A stretch of DNA of 13,298 bases from Lentzea sp. (GTDB lineage Bacteria; Actinomycetota; Actinomycetes; Mycobacteriales; Pseudonocardiaceae): positions 1 through 13,298 of the forward strand of contig JASLAV010000035.1 of the NCBI GenBank assembly GCA_030146905.1, given 5' to 3'. The notes beneath the pieces were generated by a model. That model made no database searches, was not told the origin of the DNA, and saw only the letters and a list, made by a program, of their open reading frames with translations. Below are positions 1 through 7,651 of the stretch, piece by piece; the first letter of the stretch is position 1; every line of letters begins with the position of its first letter. Made by a program: the position numbers and the translations under genes.

Positions 1-185
1 CCGTTCATCACCGGCATCCGGACGTCCATCACCACCACGTCTGGATGCAGTTCCAGCGCCAACCGCACCGCATCGGCTCCGTCGGTTGCCTGACCGACCA
101 CCGCGATGTCGGCGGCCGTCTCCAGCAGCACCGCCACACCCTCGCGAACCAGCCGCTCGTCGTCGGCGACCAGCACCCTGATCAC
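1..185 (-). CDS. NarL/LuxR-type response regulator, N-terminal part (runs off the window)
   Basis: This is the receiver domain of a two-component response regulator; only the first 61 codons lie in the window. The translation begins VIRVLVADDERLVREG and contains the acidic pocket D8-D9 and the phosphoacceptor D54 within VVVMDVRMPVMN, followed by the conserved MP. The GTG start (185-183) overlaps the TGA stop of the upstream histidine kinase by 4 nt, so the two are translationally coupled and form a cognate pair. Receivers of this type paired with HisKA_3 kinases usually carry a C-terminal LuxR-type helix-turn-helix, but that part is outside the window, so the DNA-binding class is inferred. 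Target genes cannot be read from the sequence. Confidence 0.9.
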   Translation of the reverse strand, partial: MIRVLVADDERLVREGVAVLLETAADIAVVGQATDGADAVRLALELHPDVVVMDVRMPVMN

Positions 186-1339
186 ATCGGCCTCCGTGCC
201 CGGACCGGGAATGTCGCGAGCACCTCGAACCCGCCGCCGGCGCCCTGCCCGGCGCTCAGCGTGCCGCCGAGCACGCGTACCCGTTCTCGCATCCCCACCA
301 GCCCGAGCCCGGAACCGGGCGGTGCCGGGGACGCCGTGGTGGTCGCGCCGCTGTCGACCACGCGGACGGTGAGCCGGTCCACCTCGAAGCGCACGGTCAC
401 GGCCACCGTCGAGCCGGGTGCGTGCCGGGCGGCGTTGCTCAACGCCTCCTGCACCACCAGGAACACCGACACCGCGACGCCCGCGTCGGGTTCCGGGGCG
501 GTCCCCGACATCGACAGCCTTGTGGTGAGGCCTGCCCGTCGAGCCCTCTCGACGAGCTCGGGCAGGTCACCGAGTCCCGGCTGAGGAGCGGGGTCGGCCG
601 CCGTGTCGTCCTCGCGCAGCAGCCCCAGCACACGCCGCAGTTCGGTCAACGCCTCCCGCGACGCCGCCCGGATCTCCTCGAAGGTGCGGGCCGCAGCCGG
701 CGGCAGGTCCCCGGCCCGGTGCGGCGCAGCCTGCGCCTGGATGGCGATCATCGAGATGTGGTGGGCGACCACGTCGTGCAGCTCACGGGCGATCCGGGCG
801 CGTTCGGCCAGCACCGCGCCGCGCTGCCGGTCCGTGCGCCTGCGCTCGGTCTCCTCGGCCAGCGCCCGCTGTGCGGCCTGCCGCACGCGCACACTGTCCC
901 CCCAGGCCAGCAGAACCACGGTCAGAAAGGCCAGGACGGCCACCGTGAACGGGGCCGTGCCCGCCACCACGATCGCCGGTGCCAACACAGCCAGCACCGT
1001 GACCACCCCGACCACCACGGTGGTCGTCCGGTCGTGCCGACTTCCCACCACGAAGAGCGCGACGCCGAACGCGGCCATCCCCACCACCGGCCACGGCCAC
1101 GCGACATCGTTGTAGCCGGGGCCGACGAGCACGCCGAACACCAGTTCAGTCCCGAACAGTCCGGCCGCCATGACCTGCCACACGGCCAGCGGCGCGCGCA
1201 GGACCAGCAGTGCGGGTGCGAGCAGGGCGAGGGCGACGAGGAGGGCAGCAGGCCACGACAGCCCGAACCAGTGCAACTGCCTGCCGTCCAGATACACCGC
1301 CAGTCCCAACCCGACGACCGACAACACCGCACGCGACAT
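182..1339 (-). CDS. Sensor histidine kinase, HisKA_3 / NarX-like family
   Basis: This 385-residue membrane kinase senses an unknown signal and phosphorylates the adjacent response regulator. About five hydrophobic segments fill residues 29-47, 53-71, 82-99, 106-125 and 130-146, with no sizeable extracellular domain, as is common in actinomycete kinases of this class. A basic linker or coiled coil (150-175) leads to the H-box ERARIARELHDVVAHHISM with phosphoacceptor H188. The HATPase part has the N-box QEALSNAARHA (N302) and the G-box GSGLGLVGMRERV (342-354). The ATG start is fixed because a TGA lies directly before it in frame; AGGGTGG just upstream can serve as ribosome binding site. The stop overlaps the regulator's GTG by 4 nt. 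Length and domain order are normal for the family. The stimulus is unknown. Confidence 0.93.
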   Translation of the reverse strand: MSRAVLSVVGLGLAVYLDGRQLHWFGLSWPAALLVALALLAPALLVLRAPLAVWQVMAAGLFGTELVFGVLVGPGYNDVAWPWPVVGMAAFGVALFVVGSRHDRTTTVVVGVVTVLAVLAPAIVVAGTAPFTVAVLAFLTVVLLAWGDSVRVRQAAQRALAEETERRRTDRQRGAVLAERARIARELHDVVAHHISMIAIQAQAAPHRAGDLPPAAARTFEEIRAASREALTELRRVLGLLREDDTAADPAPQPGLGDLPELVERARRAGLTTRLSMSGTAPEPDAGVAVSVFLVVQEALSNAARHAPGSTVAVTVRFEVDRLTVRVVDSGATTTASPAPPGSGLGLVGMRERVRVLGGTLSAGQGAGGGFEVLATFPVRARRPM

Positions 1340-1390
1340 TCATCCACCCTGACATGTCGACGCCGAGGCCGACGGCCAGGGCCGGGTGAC

Positions 1391-1517
1391 AGCAGTCGAG
1401 GACCAGACGATGGCTGGTCGTTCACCATCAACGGCAAACAGGCAACATCAGCCAATTTCGACGAGGAATCCTACGCCGACCTCCTCAACGATCTGATCAG
1501 GCTGATGCGTCCGGCGG
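1391..1517 (+). other. Orphan coding-like fragment, unidentified
   Basis: An open stretch reads SSRGPDDGWSFTINGKQATS, then continues through ANFDEESYADLLNDLIRLM to about base 1517. Its amino-acid mix (I, N, K, F, E, Y) is far more protein-like than the Arg/Pro/His-rich noise of neighbouring unused frames. No start codon or ribosome binding site is visible in frame, and it stops resembling protein exactly where integrase similarity begins in another frame at 1518. I read it as the remnant of a host gene interrupted by the adjacent transposase relic. I do not recognise the family. Confidence 0.3.
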
Positions 1518-1970
1518 ATCCTCCAGGACGCCGGAATCGATCCGACACCCCAACGCGCCGCCACCGGCTGGTCCGCCTTTCACCGCTTGCAGGCCGACAC
1601 TCTGCCGGCCTGCGACTTCTTCGAGACCCGCACGGTGAACGGCACCCGCCTGTACGTGCTCGCGGTCGTCGAACACGCCAGCCGCCCCACACGGTTCCTG
1701 ATCCGCGACCAGGGCGGAAAGCACCCAGCCCTGGTCGACACCGTCTTCCTCGACGCGGGCATCCGGGCCGTCCTCACCGGTGTCCGGATACCGCGAATGA
1801 ACGCAGTACGAGCAGTTCCACAACACCCATCGGCCCCGTCAGGGCATCGCCAACGCACGGCCACCACACCCACTGCCACCGGCCACCGACAAAGCAACCG
1901 CCACCCACCTCGACATCCGTCGACAGCAACGACTGGCGGCATCCTCAACGAGTACCACCACGCCGCCTGA
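1518..1970 (+). pseudogene. Degenerate integrase-core (rve/DDE) transposase
   Basis: Translation from 1518 gives ILQDAGIDPTPQRAATGW, then ACDFFETRTVNGTRLYVLAV-VEHASR, RFLIRDQGGKHPALVD and AGIRAVLTGVRIPRMNAV. These are recognisable blocks of the actinobacterial integrase-core transposase family, with catalytic-type aspartates in DFFET and RDQGG. The gene is broken: the N-terminal region is absent; an internal segment is missing between EHASRPT and RFLIRD; and after MNAV the homology moves to the +1 frame (YEQFHNTHRPRQGIANA from 1807, then HLDIRRQQRL). It returns to the original frame for the terminal GGILNEYHHAA, ending in TGA at 1968-1970. The protein cannot be active. No terminal inverted repeats could be assigned. 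Confidence 0.75.
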
Positions 1971-2157
1971 CCTCCGCGGACGACATGTTCGGCAAGCACA
2001 GCGCCATCAAGCAGGATCCTCAACTCCGCACCAGGAACCTTTGGGCCTGCCCCGCAAGAACCTCAACGGCCACCCAACCACGTCCTCGCCGCCTACCCGG
2101 CCCCAGCTCCGTTCCGCTTTCCTTCGAGTCGCAGACTTATGTGCGTTACGAAGCCTG
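1971..2157. other. Intergenic tail between transposase relic and nSTAND1 gene end
   Basis: No gene is supported here. The stretch just after the transposase stop (around 1978-2060) still has a coding-like look in one plus frame, but I could not tie it to a family. It is probably the outer end of the same mobile element. No convincing hairpin terminator was found for the minus-strand gene that ends at 2158. Confidence 0.3.
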
Positions 2158-4971
2158 CTACCCGCAAACCGGTACCCGTTCCACACCGGCGAAGTACCGT
2201 GCCCACTCATCGGCGGACAGCGCCTCCGTCTCCGCGCACAGCTCGGCCCGCACAGCCCCCAGGTCTGTCCGCAGCGGCCACACCGTCGCATCCTGGTCGA
2301 CCACCACGAAGGTGTTGTCGGCCGGTCGATGACCAAGAGCCGACGCTTGCCCGACATAGCCCGTGAAGGTCACGAGCCGGGTCGGCGCGTCTCGCCTCCC
2401 GATGTTCCACACCTGCACGTTCGTGTCGACCGCGACCGCTATCGAGGAACCATCCGCGGCAAAGCTGATCAGGACCCGGTTGTTGGACATCTCCGGCAAC
2501 GTCGCCCACTTCGACGGCGCGGAGGGATCGGAGATGTCCCACACCACCACCTGCTTCGCGGCCCGGTTCCACAGGGCGATGAACTTGCCGTCCGGGCTCA
2601 TCTCGAGCACAGTCCGGTGCGCGTCGGGCTGTTCGGAAGTGCTGATCAGACGCGGCTGGTCCCCGTTCAGCTGCCAGAGTTCCAGCGTAACGGCACCTGT
2701 GCGCAGCACGGCGAGCACGCCGCCGTCCGACCGCACCGACATTCTGCCTACCCGCTCTCCCGGCACCGCCAGCGCACGAGGCTGGCGCGGGTCTTTGAGG
2801 CTCCACACCTCCGCCACCGTGCGGTCCAAGTCCACGCCCGCGATGACTTCTCCGGTCCTGCTCGTGGTGCCGATCATCAGACGGCGCGGCAGCACTCCGA
2901 GTCGATCCGAGTTCGCGATGTCCCATACCTCGGTCCCACCTGACTGGGGGATGACGAACAACCGCTGGTCGTCGCCGCTGAGAGCCGCCGAGGCCGCGAC
3001 CTTCAACGAGGCCAAGGACATCTCGACGGCCGTCACGCTCTCCACGATTCTGACGCCTGGAACGTGTTCCGCGACAACGAACCGGCCGCTCTCGGAGACA
3101 TTGAAGAACGGGTACTTCGACGACGCGGCATATGCCAAGGAGAGCTTGCGGCGTGCGGTGCCCGCGGTGAGCACGGCGTTGCGGCTCTCCTCGACGTCCG
3201 CCAAGGCGTCTGCGGCGAGTGCGAGCTTGGCTGCCAACTGGGGATTTGACGCGATGTGCGCCGACACCTCCTCGGCAGCTTGCCGGGCTGGAACGGCGTT
3301 GCGTTGCCGCGTCACCTCTCTGGCCGTGTCGACGGCTTGGACAACGGTTTCCGCAAGCACCACGACGAGTGCGGTGAGTACGCTCAGCAGCACACGTGTG
3401 CGGCGGACGCGCCTGCGTTTCGCGGTGTGCCAGGCGGTCTCCAGTCCGACAGAGTCTTCGACGAACTCCCGTTCCAGCTGGGTGAGCGACTCCAGCGGCA
3501 GTGAACGAACCTCGGCCAGCCGCGTCCCCCGGTACAGCGCACCCGAGTCGCGGTCGTGCTCCTCCCAGACGTTCGCCGCCTCGGTGAGCCGGCGGTGCAC
3601 CTGCAGACTGTCGCGGTCCGCGGCGATCCAGTTCCTCAGTCGCGGCCACGACCGGATCAGTGCCTCGTGAGTGATCTCGACGCGATCGTGGTCGCGGCTG
3701 AGCAGCCGAGCGGAGGTGAAGGCGTCGACGACCTCGACCGGAACCTGCCCGAGCTCAGCGACGCCGACCTGTCGTTTGGTGTCCTCGGTTCCGTCGCCCA
3801 ACGCGACCAGCCGCCCGAACAACGTCCTGGCCGCGTCCTGGTGCGTGGCGGACAGACGCTCGTACACGTCGTCGGCCGTGCGGCTCAGCGCGCCTTCGAG
3901 CCCTCCGGCCGCCTGGAACGCCGCGACGGTCAACCGGTTCCCGCTGCGGCGTGCCCACACCTGCAGCAACACGTGCGACAGCAGCGGCAGCACACCGGGA
4001 CGGCCGTGCGCGTGCGCCACGAGGTCGGCGACCAGCGCACTCTCCACCGAACACTGCGCGAACCGCGCTGGTTCGACGATCACACGACGCAGCTCGTTCG
4101 CACTCATCGGCCCGACCACCACCTGCGCCCGCGGCAACGCCTCCAGCAACCGGGGATGCGCCGAGCAGTGCGGGAAGAAGTCCGACCGCACGCCGAGCAC
4201 CACCCGACAACGACTGCCCGGTGCGGTGGTGGCCGTGAGCAGGCCGGTGATGAACATCGAGCGCTCGTCCTCGTCCGAGCAGAGGGTGAACACCTCCTCG
4301 AACTGGTCCACCACGATCACCAGGTCCGCGGCCCGCCGAAGGGTGGCTCGACGCAGTCCCGACTCGTCCGAGCGCCAGTCCGCCGTCATCTCCTCGGGCG
4401 TGCTGCCGAGGAGCGGAGCGACGAGCGCGGCACACTTCTCGATCGGCGTGGCGCCGGGAGTGCAGACAACGACTTCCCGTCCGGCGGCCGACAACAGCGG
4501 CGCGAGCCCGGCGCCGAGAACAGACGACTTGCCGGAACCGGAAGCGCCGAACAACACCAGCAAGCGCTGATCATTCAGCTTGGCGAACATGTCGGCAACA
4601 ACGCGCTCCCGGCCGAAGAACAGATTCGTGTCACCTGGACCGAACGCGCGCAAACCCAGATAAGGCGAATCGGCATCAGGTCGAGCGCGGATCACCGGCC
4701 GCGCATTCACCGCGATCGACACTTCGCGCCACCGACGTTCCCAGTCGGCCACATCCCCGCCGCACGCTCGTACGAACGCAATCGTCACCTCGAGACTGGG
4801 CAACCGTCGCCCACTTGCTGCCTCGGACAGCGTCGTCGCCGAGTAGTGCGCGTCCCCGCCCAGCCTCCGATACGACGGCCGCCCTGCGGCTTCCCGGAGA
4901 AGCCGCAGGTCAGCGGCGAACTCCACGAGCGGCGAACCATCCCGAACCAGTGGTTGTTCCCCACGTGGCAC
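2158..4971 (-). CDS. HTH - nSTAND1 NTPase - TM - WD40 beta-propeller protein
   Basis: This 937-residue protein has the layout of the large actinobacterial nSTAND1 family. Residues 15-85 form an XRE-like helix-turn-helix region (SYRRLGGDAHYSATTLSEAA). A linker SPYLGLRAFGPGDTNLFFGR (102-121) is the usual lead-in to the NTPase. Walker A is GASGSGKS (142-149), Walker B is VIVVDQFEE (218-226), and VLGVRSDFF (258-266) is the sensor-type arginine region. ITHEALIRSWPRLRNWI (433-449) closes the winged-helix part. A single hydrophobic segment after a basic cluster (about 527-546) is a likely membrane anchor. From about 620 to the end, repeats such as EVWDI, EVWSL, ELWQL, VVWDI and VQVWNI mark WD40-like blades. 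The C-terminus (LCAETEALSADEWARYFAGV, then a final Cys-Gly) is typical of the family. The GTG start is supported by GGGGAGG 5 nt upstream. nSTAND proteins are signal-sensing ATPases, and some relatives act in antiphage or self/non-self responses. The specific ligand and output here are unknown; no separate effector domain is visible. Confidence 0.9.
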   Translation of the reverse strand: MPRGEQPLVRDGSPLVEFAADLRLLREAAGRPSYRRLGGDAHYSATTLSEAASGRRLPSLEVTIAFVRACGGDVADWERRWREVSIAVNARPVIRARPDADSPYLGLRAFGPGDTNLFFGRERVVADMFAKLNDQRLLVLFGASGSGKSSVLGAGLAPLLSAAGREVVVCTPGATPIEKCAALVAPLLGSTPEEMTADWRSDESGLRRATLRRAADLVIVVDQFEEVFTLCSDEDERSMFITGLLTATTAPGSRCRVVLGVRSDFFPHCSAHPRLLEALPRAQVVVGPMSANELRRVIVEPARFAQCSVESALVADLVAHAHGRPGVLPLLSHVLLQVWARRSGNRLTVAAFQAAGGLEGALSRTADDVYERLSATHQDAARTLFGRLVALGDGTEDTKRQVGVAELGQVPVEVVDAFTSARLLSRDHDRVEITHEALIRSWPRLRNWIAADRDSLQVHRRLTEAANVWEEHDRDSGALYRGTRLAEVRSLPLESLTQLEREFVEDSVGLETAWHTAKRRRVRRTRVLLSVLTALVVVLAETVVQAVDTAREVTRQRNAVPARQAAEEVSAHIASNPQLAAKLALAADALADVEESRNAVLTAGTARRKLSLAYAASSKYPFFNVSESGRFVVAEHVPGVRIVESVTAVEMSLASLKVAASAALSGDDQRLFVIPQSGGTEVWDIANSDRLGVLPRRLMIGTTSRTGEVIAGVDLDRTVAEVWSLKDPRQPRALAVPGERVGRMSVRSDGGVLAVLRTGAVTLELWQLNGDQPRLISTSEQPDAHRTVLEMSPDGKFIALWNRAAKQVVVWDISDPSAPSKWATLPEMSNNRVLISFAADGSSIAVAVDTNVQVWNIGRRDAPTRLVTFTGYVGQASALGHRPADNTFVVVDQDATVWPLRTDLGAVRAELCAETEALSADEWARYFAGVERVPVCG

Positions 4972-5010
4972 CTGATCCTCCCCAGATCACGCCCGCGCCG
5001 AAACGTTCCC

Positions 5011-5061
5011 CGTTGTCAGCCTGATGCTGTCAGGCGTTCAGCGCTCCGGCGCCTGACAACG
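5011..5061. promoter_or_regulatory. Overlapping palindromes in divergent promoter region, candidate operator
   Basis: Two left arms can each pair with one right arm. CGTTGTCAG (5011-5019) matches CTGACAACG (5053-5061) perfectly, and TGTCAGGCG (5028-5036) matches CGCCTGACA (5050-5058) perfectly. The TGTCAG core therefore occurs twice directly and once inverted between the nSTAND1 and inhibitor genes. This arrangement fits a multi-site operator for a dimeric regulator controlling one or both genes. A terminator role is unlikely because both genes start here and point outward. The binding protein is not known; the nSTAND1 protein's own HTH is one possibility. Confidence 0.5.
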
Positions 5062-5082
5062 TACCTCGTTAGAAATCTCCCA

Positions 5083-5098
5083 TCGCGGAAAACCGCGA
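5083..5098 (+). promoter_or_regulatory. Small hairpin in the 5' leader of the inhibitor gene
   Basis: TCGCGG-AAAA-CCGCGA is a perfect 6-bp stem with a four-A loop, located 25 nt before the GTG start of the secreted inhibitor gene. It could stabilise the leader mRNA or serve as a small protein-binding palindrome. It has no T-tract and is unlikely to terminate transcription. Confidence 0.3.
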
Positions 5099-5122
5099 AA
5101 AGCCGAAACAAAGGGATTCACC

Positions 5123-5491
5123 GTGAAATTCTTCACTCACAAGCTGGTTGCCGCCGCGCTGGCCGTGCTCGGCACGATGGCGGTCACCGCCGGAACCGCC
5201 GAGGCCGCGGTCGGCTACGACCGGTGCCCGACCAACCACATGTGCGCGTTCGAGTGGCCGGAGGGGCAGGGTCCGTTCATCGAGATGCTCAGCGGAGTCG
5301 AGGACCTGGCTCACTGGAACGGCGGCATCCTGAACGACGCGATCACCTCCGGCTGGAACCGGTCCAAGTACCCCTTCTGCTTCTACGTGCACTCCCAGTA
5401 CCGGGGCGACTCGTACCAGTCCAACCCCGGCACGAGTGGCTACTTCCCGCACAACGACGCGTACAGCTCGGTCCGCCGGGGCACCTGCTAG
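5123..5491 (+). CDS. Secreted peptidase inhibitor family I36 (SMPI-like) protein
   Basis: This 122-residue protein has a classical signal peptide: basic N-terminus (MKFFTHK), hydrophobic core (residues 8-23) and an AEA|A cleavage site near residues 28-29. The mature part is about 94 residues with four cysteines (C35, C41, C86, C122), enough for two disulfides, and is rich in aromatics and glycine. Features such as MCAFEWPEGQG, HWNGGILNDAITSGWN and the late FYVHSQYRG match the small beta/gamma-crystallin-like I36 family, whose founding member inhibits metalloproteases. The GTG start is chosen because AAGGGA lies 6 nt upstream and the signal peptide begins there. It is divergent from the nSTAND1 gene. 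Target protease and true inhibitory activity are unproven; many I36 family members are uncharacterised secreted proteins. Confidence 0.85.
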   Translation: MKFFTHKLVAAALAVLGTMAVTAGTAEAAVGYDRCPTNHMCAFEWPEGQGPFIEMLSGVEDLAHWNGGILNDAITSGWNRSKYPFCFYVHSQYRGDSYQSNPGTSGYFPHNDAYSSVRRGTC

Positions 5492-5503
5492 GCAGAGCAA
5501 TAT

Positions 5504-5531
5504 GGTGGGCTGACCACCTGGTCGGCCCACC
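5504..5531 (+). terminator. Hairpin terminator after the I36 inhibitor gene
   Basis: GGTGGGCTGACC (5504-5515), a 4-nt ACCT loop and GGTCGGCCCACC (5520-5531) form a 12-bp stem with one G-U wobble, beginning 12 nt after the stop codon. There is no T-run, as is common for actinomycete terminators. Confidence 0.75.
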
Positions 5532-5863
5532 ACCGCGCCGATCGCTCAGCCGCCGAGGCCGACGCGCCGATGGTGAGGGCGTTTCAGCTCGGTCATACTG
5601 CCGGAGGAAACCGCTCAGCCCAGTACCGTTGTCCTGCAGATCTGCGGTGGCCGGGGAGGAATCGCTTGCCACACCAGCGACGGAGTGGCAGGTCATCGCG
5701 TGGTGCATGCCGCCTCGCGGCAGCATGGCGCGCCTGCGTGAGACGCGGCGGCTGCTGGATGTACTCGGCAGACACGTTGGTGACGGTGTGTCGGCTTGAT
5801 CATGGGTGAGGTCTCCGGGTGCGGTGGTGATTGCGAAGTCAGTCACCACAGCCGGAGGCCTCG
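5532..5863. other. Gene-poor stretch with possible gene remnant and IS481 left flank
   Basis: No intact gene is supported. One plus frame ending in TGA at 5797-5799 reads AVAGEESLATPATEWQVIAW, then CMPPRGSMARLRETRRLLDV; it looks like the C-terminus of a lost protein but I do not recognise it. About 5790-5863 (TGTCGGCTTGATCATGG onward) is probably the left end and leader of the IS481 element, since it runs straight into the transposase ribosome binding site. Confidence 0.35.
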
Positions 5864-6660
5864 ATGGGACACGCTGACGCCCGCTTGACCGTGCATGGAC
5901 GCCTGGTCCTGGTTGAGCGGGTCGCCGCTGGCAGACCGGTCGCTCACGTGGCCAAGGAACTGGTGTCGCGCCAGTGCGCGCACCGCTGGGTCCGGCGGTT
6001 CCGTGACGAGGGCGCCACGGGCCGGGCCGACCGGTCGAGCAGGCCGCACCACGTCCCGGCTCGCACGCCGGCCGAGGCCGAGAATCGGGTGATCGCCGCA
6101 CGGACGCGGCTGCAGTGCGGACCGCCGCGGATCAGGGCCGTCACCGGTGTGCCCGTTCGGACCGTGTCACGGGTGCTGGCCCGGCACGGCGTGCCGCGGC
6201 TGGCCGAGTGCGATCCGCTGACCGGGCACCGTGTTCACACCACCCGCCGCTACGAACACCGCGCGCCCGGTGATCTGCTGCACCTGGACGTCAAGAAGAT
6301 CGGCAAGATCCCGCCCGGAGGCGGCTGGCGCGCTCACGGCCGTGGCCCCAAACCCCGCTCAGTGCGGGGCCTGGGCTACGACTACGTCCACGCCGCCGTC
6401 GATGACCACTCCCGGCTCGCCTACGCCGAAATCCACGACGACGAGAAGGACCGACCTGTGGGGGCTTCCTGCTCCGCGCCGCCGCGTGGTTCGCCGGGCA
6501 GGGCGTTCCACGCGTTCATCGCGTCCTGACCGACAACGCCAAGAACTACCCGATCTCCCGTGACTTCGCCGCCGCGGTAGCTGGGATCGGCGCCCGTCAC
6601 AAGACCATCAAGCCGCATTGTCCCTGGCAGAACGGCAAGGCCGAGCGGTTCAACCGCACA
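5864..6660 (+). pseudogene. IS481-family transposase, frameshifted and 3'-truncated
   Basis: The reading starts at ATG 5864 after a GGAGG site (5854-5858). It has the family's N-terminal helix-turn-helix, an RSSRPHHVP linker and the catalytic core: first Asp in DLLHLDVKKIG, the YVHAAVDDHSRLAYAEIHDD block, second Asp in VLTDNAKNY and Glu in NGKAERFNRT. A one-base change near 6455-6460 throws the frame: the first frame ends in noise at 6529, while the second half (TCGGFLLRAAAWFAGQGV onward) lies in the next frame. Homology stops abruptly at about 6660, so roughly the last 60-80 residues and the right terminus are gone. All three DDE residues survive but on two frames, so the product is inactive. 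Confidence 0.85.
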
Positions 6661-6661
6661 A

Positions 6662-6805
6662 GGCTGGACGTATGTCGCTGTCGAATCGACGGATGAGGAT
6701 GCCACACGGGGGTGGCTGCTTCCGGTGCCGATGATCTTGGCTCAGGTCACGGACCTGAGATGGTTCGAGCGGATCGATCCGGTCGGTGAGCACGCTGACC
6801 GCTGA
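6662..6805 (+). pseudogene. C-terminal remnant of an unidentified protein fused to the IS481 break
   Basis: Directly after the IS481 homology ends, a different frame reads GWTYVAVESTDEDATRGWLL, then PVPMILAQVTDLRWFERIDP and VGEHADR before TGA at 6803-6805. The composition (aromatic, acidic, hydrophobic runs) is strongly protein-like, unlike shadow frames here. No start or ribosome binding site exists for it. It is best read as the 3' end of a host gene whose 5' part was lost when the IS inserted or recombined. Family not recognised. Confidence 0.4.
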
Positions 6806-6859
6806 TCCACCGATCGCGCGCCGGCGATGTGCGGGGCACGATCCAGCCGACCCGGACGG

Positions 6860-7651
6860 TCAGCTCTTCAGCGCGTAGAACCGCATCGACGAGGTCGCCT
6901 GGAAACCGATCCGGGGGTAGACCGGCGCCCCGGCGGCCGTGGCGTGCAGCGTCGCACGGGTGATTCCGGTCGCGCGCCACGCCTCGTGCAACGCCTTGCG
7001 GGTCACCGCCTCGCCGTAGCCCCTGCGCTCCCACCCCGGATCAGTCGCGACCAGCACCACGAACAGCCGCCCGGCCGTCTCCACCGCCGCCGCACACGTC
7101 ACCGGCACACCGTCCCGAAGACCCAGGTACGCGTGCACCTCGCTCTTCCACAGCGCCGAACCGGCGATGCCGTCACGTCCGTCCGCGAGTTCGAACCCGT
7201 ACGCGCGTGAGTTGATGTCCGCGTACACCAGCAGTTGTTCGTCGGTGCTCACCCGCTCGAACGTCAGCTCCGGGTGAGAAGGCTCCGGGATCGGCAGCAG
7301 GTCTCCCGCCATCCCGGCACCGGGAAACGCGTACTCGAACCCGGCGCGGCCGGCCAGCAGATCGAGGTCGGCGACCTCCACCAGGTCCTCGAACACCCAC
7401 AGGAAACCGGCGTTCTCCTTCGTGCGCATGACGTCCGCGGCTTCGGCGAAGCGCCGCGCGAGCAGGCCGGCGTCGATTCCGGGCTCGGTCAGTGTGACGC
7501 AGTTCCAGAACGGAAACCGGCAGTCCGCCCACCGCACCGCGACGCCGGGCAAGTCGCGCACGTCGGCGTTCGCGTCCCGATCCAGCACCATGGCGCGCCA
7601 CCCCACGACGAGCTGCTCCACCGACTCCAACGCTTCCGCCAACTCCGCCAC
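6860..7651 (-). CDS. GNAT-family N-acetyltransferase
   Basis: This 263-residue protein has a C-terminal GNAT fold, the family that transfers an acetyl group from acetyl-CoA to an amine. Motif A is visible as VVLVATDPGWERRGYGEAVT (198-217), with the R/Q-x-x-G-x-G/A pyrophosphate-binding loop RRGYGEA. GAPVYPRIGFQ (241-251) is the typical late VYxxxGF element. The N-terminal half (1-120, containing FPFWNCVTLTEPG and LWVFEDL) resembles the extra N-terminal lobe of two-part GNAT proteins. The GTG start at 7651 is chosen because AGGAG lies 6 nt upstream and homology-like sequence begins there. A further 145 in-frame residues upstream are Arg/Pro-rich and run through decayed DNA, so I exclude them. 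Substrate unknown. It stands alone between two relic regions. Confidence 0.85.
   Translation of the reverse strand: MAELAEALESVEQLVVGWRAMVLDRDANADVRDLPGVAVRWADCRFPFWNCVTLTEPGIDAGLLARRFAEAADVMRTKENAGFLWVFEDLVEVADLDLLAGRAGFEYAFPGAGMAGDLLPIPEPSHPELTFERVSTDEQLLVYADINSRAYGFELADGRDGIAGSALWKSEVHAYLGLRDGVPVTCAAAVETAGRLFVVLVATDPGWERRGYGEAVTRKALHEAWRATGITRATLHATAAGAPVYPRIGFQATSSMRFYALKS

Noticed and set aside
422..2332. A 636-codon open frame on the plus strand across the histidine kinase and the transposase relic
   Set aside because: Arg/Pro/His-rich translation with no domain; it is antisense to a well-supported kinase. Such long mirror frames are routine in high-GC DNA.
2207..3670. Open frames of 480 (minus) and 435 (plus) codons inside the nSTAND1 gene
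   Set aside because: Both overlap the WD40/TM coding region in other frames and show no recognisable domain; shadow frames.
5011..5061. Palindrome cluster as a bidirectional terminator
   Set aside because: Both flanking genes start here and point away from each other, so a terminator would have nothing to stop; an operator role fits better.
3556..5799. A 747-codon plus-strand open frame opposite the nSTAND1 gene
   Set aside because: Composition is typical of an antisense shadow and it runs through the I36 gene in the wrong frame. Only its last ~60 codons look protein-like, and these are noted separately as a possible remnant.
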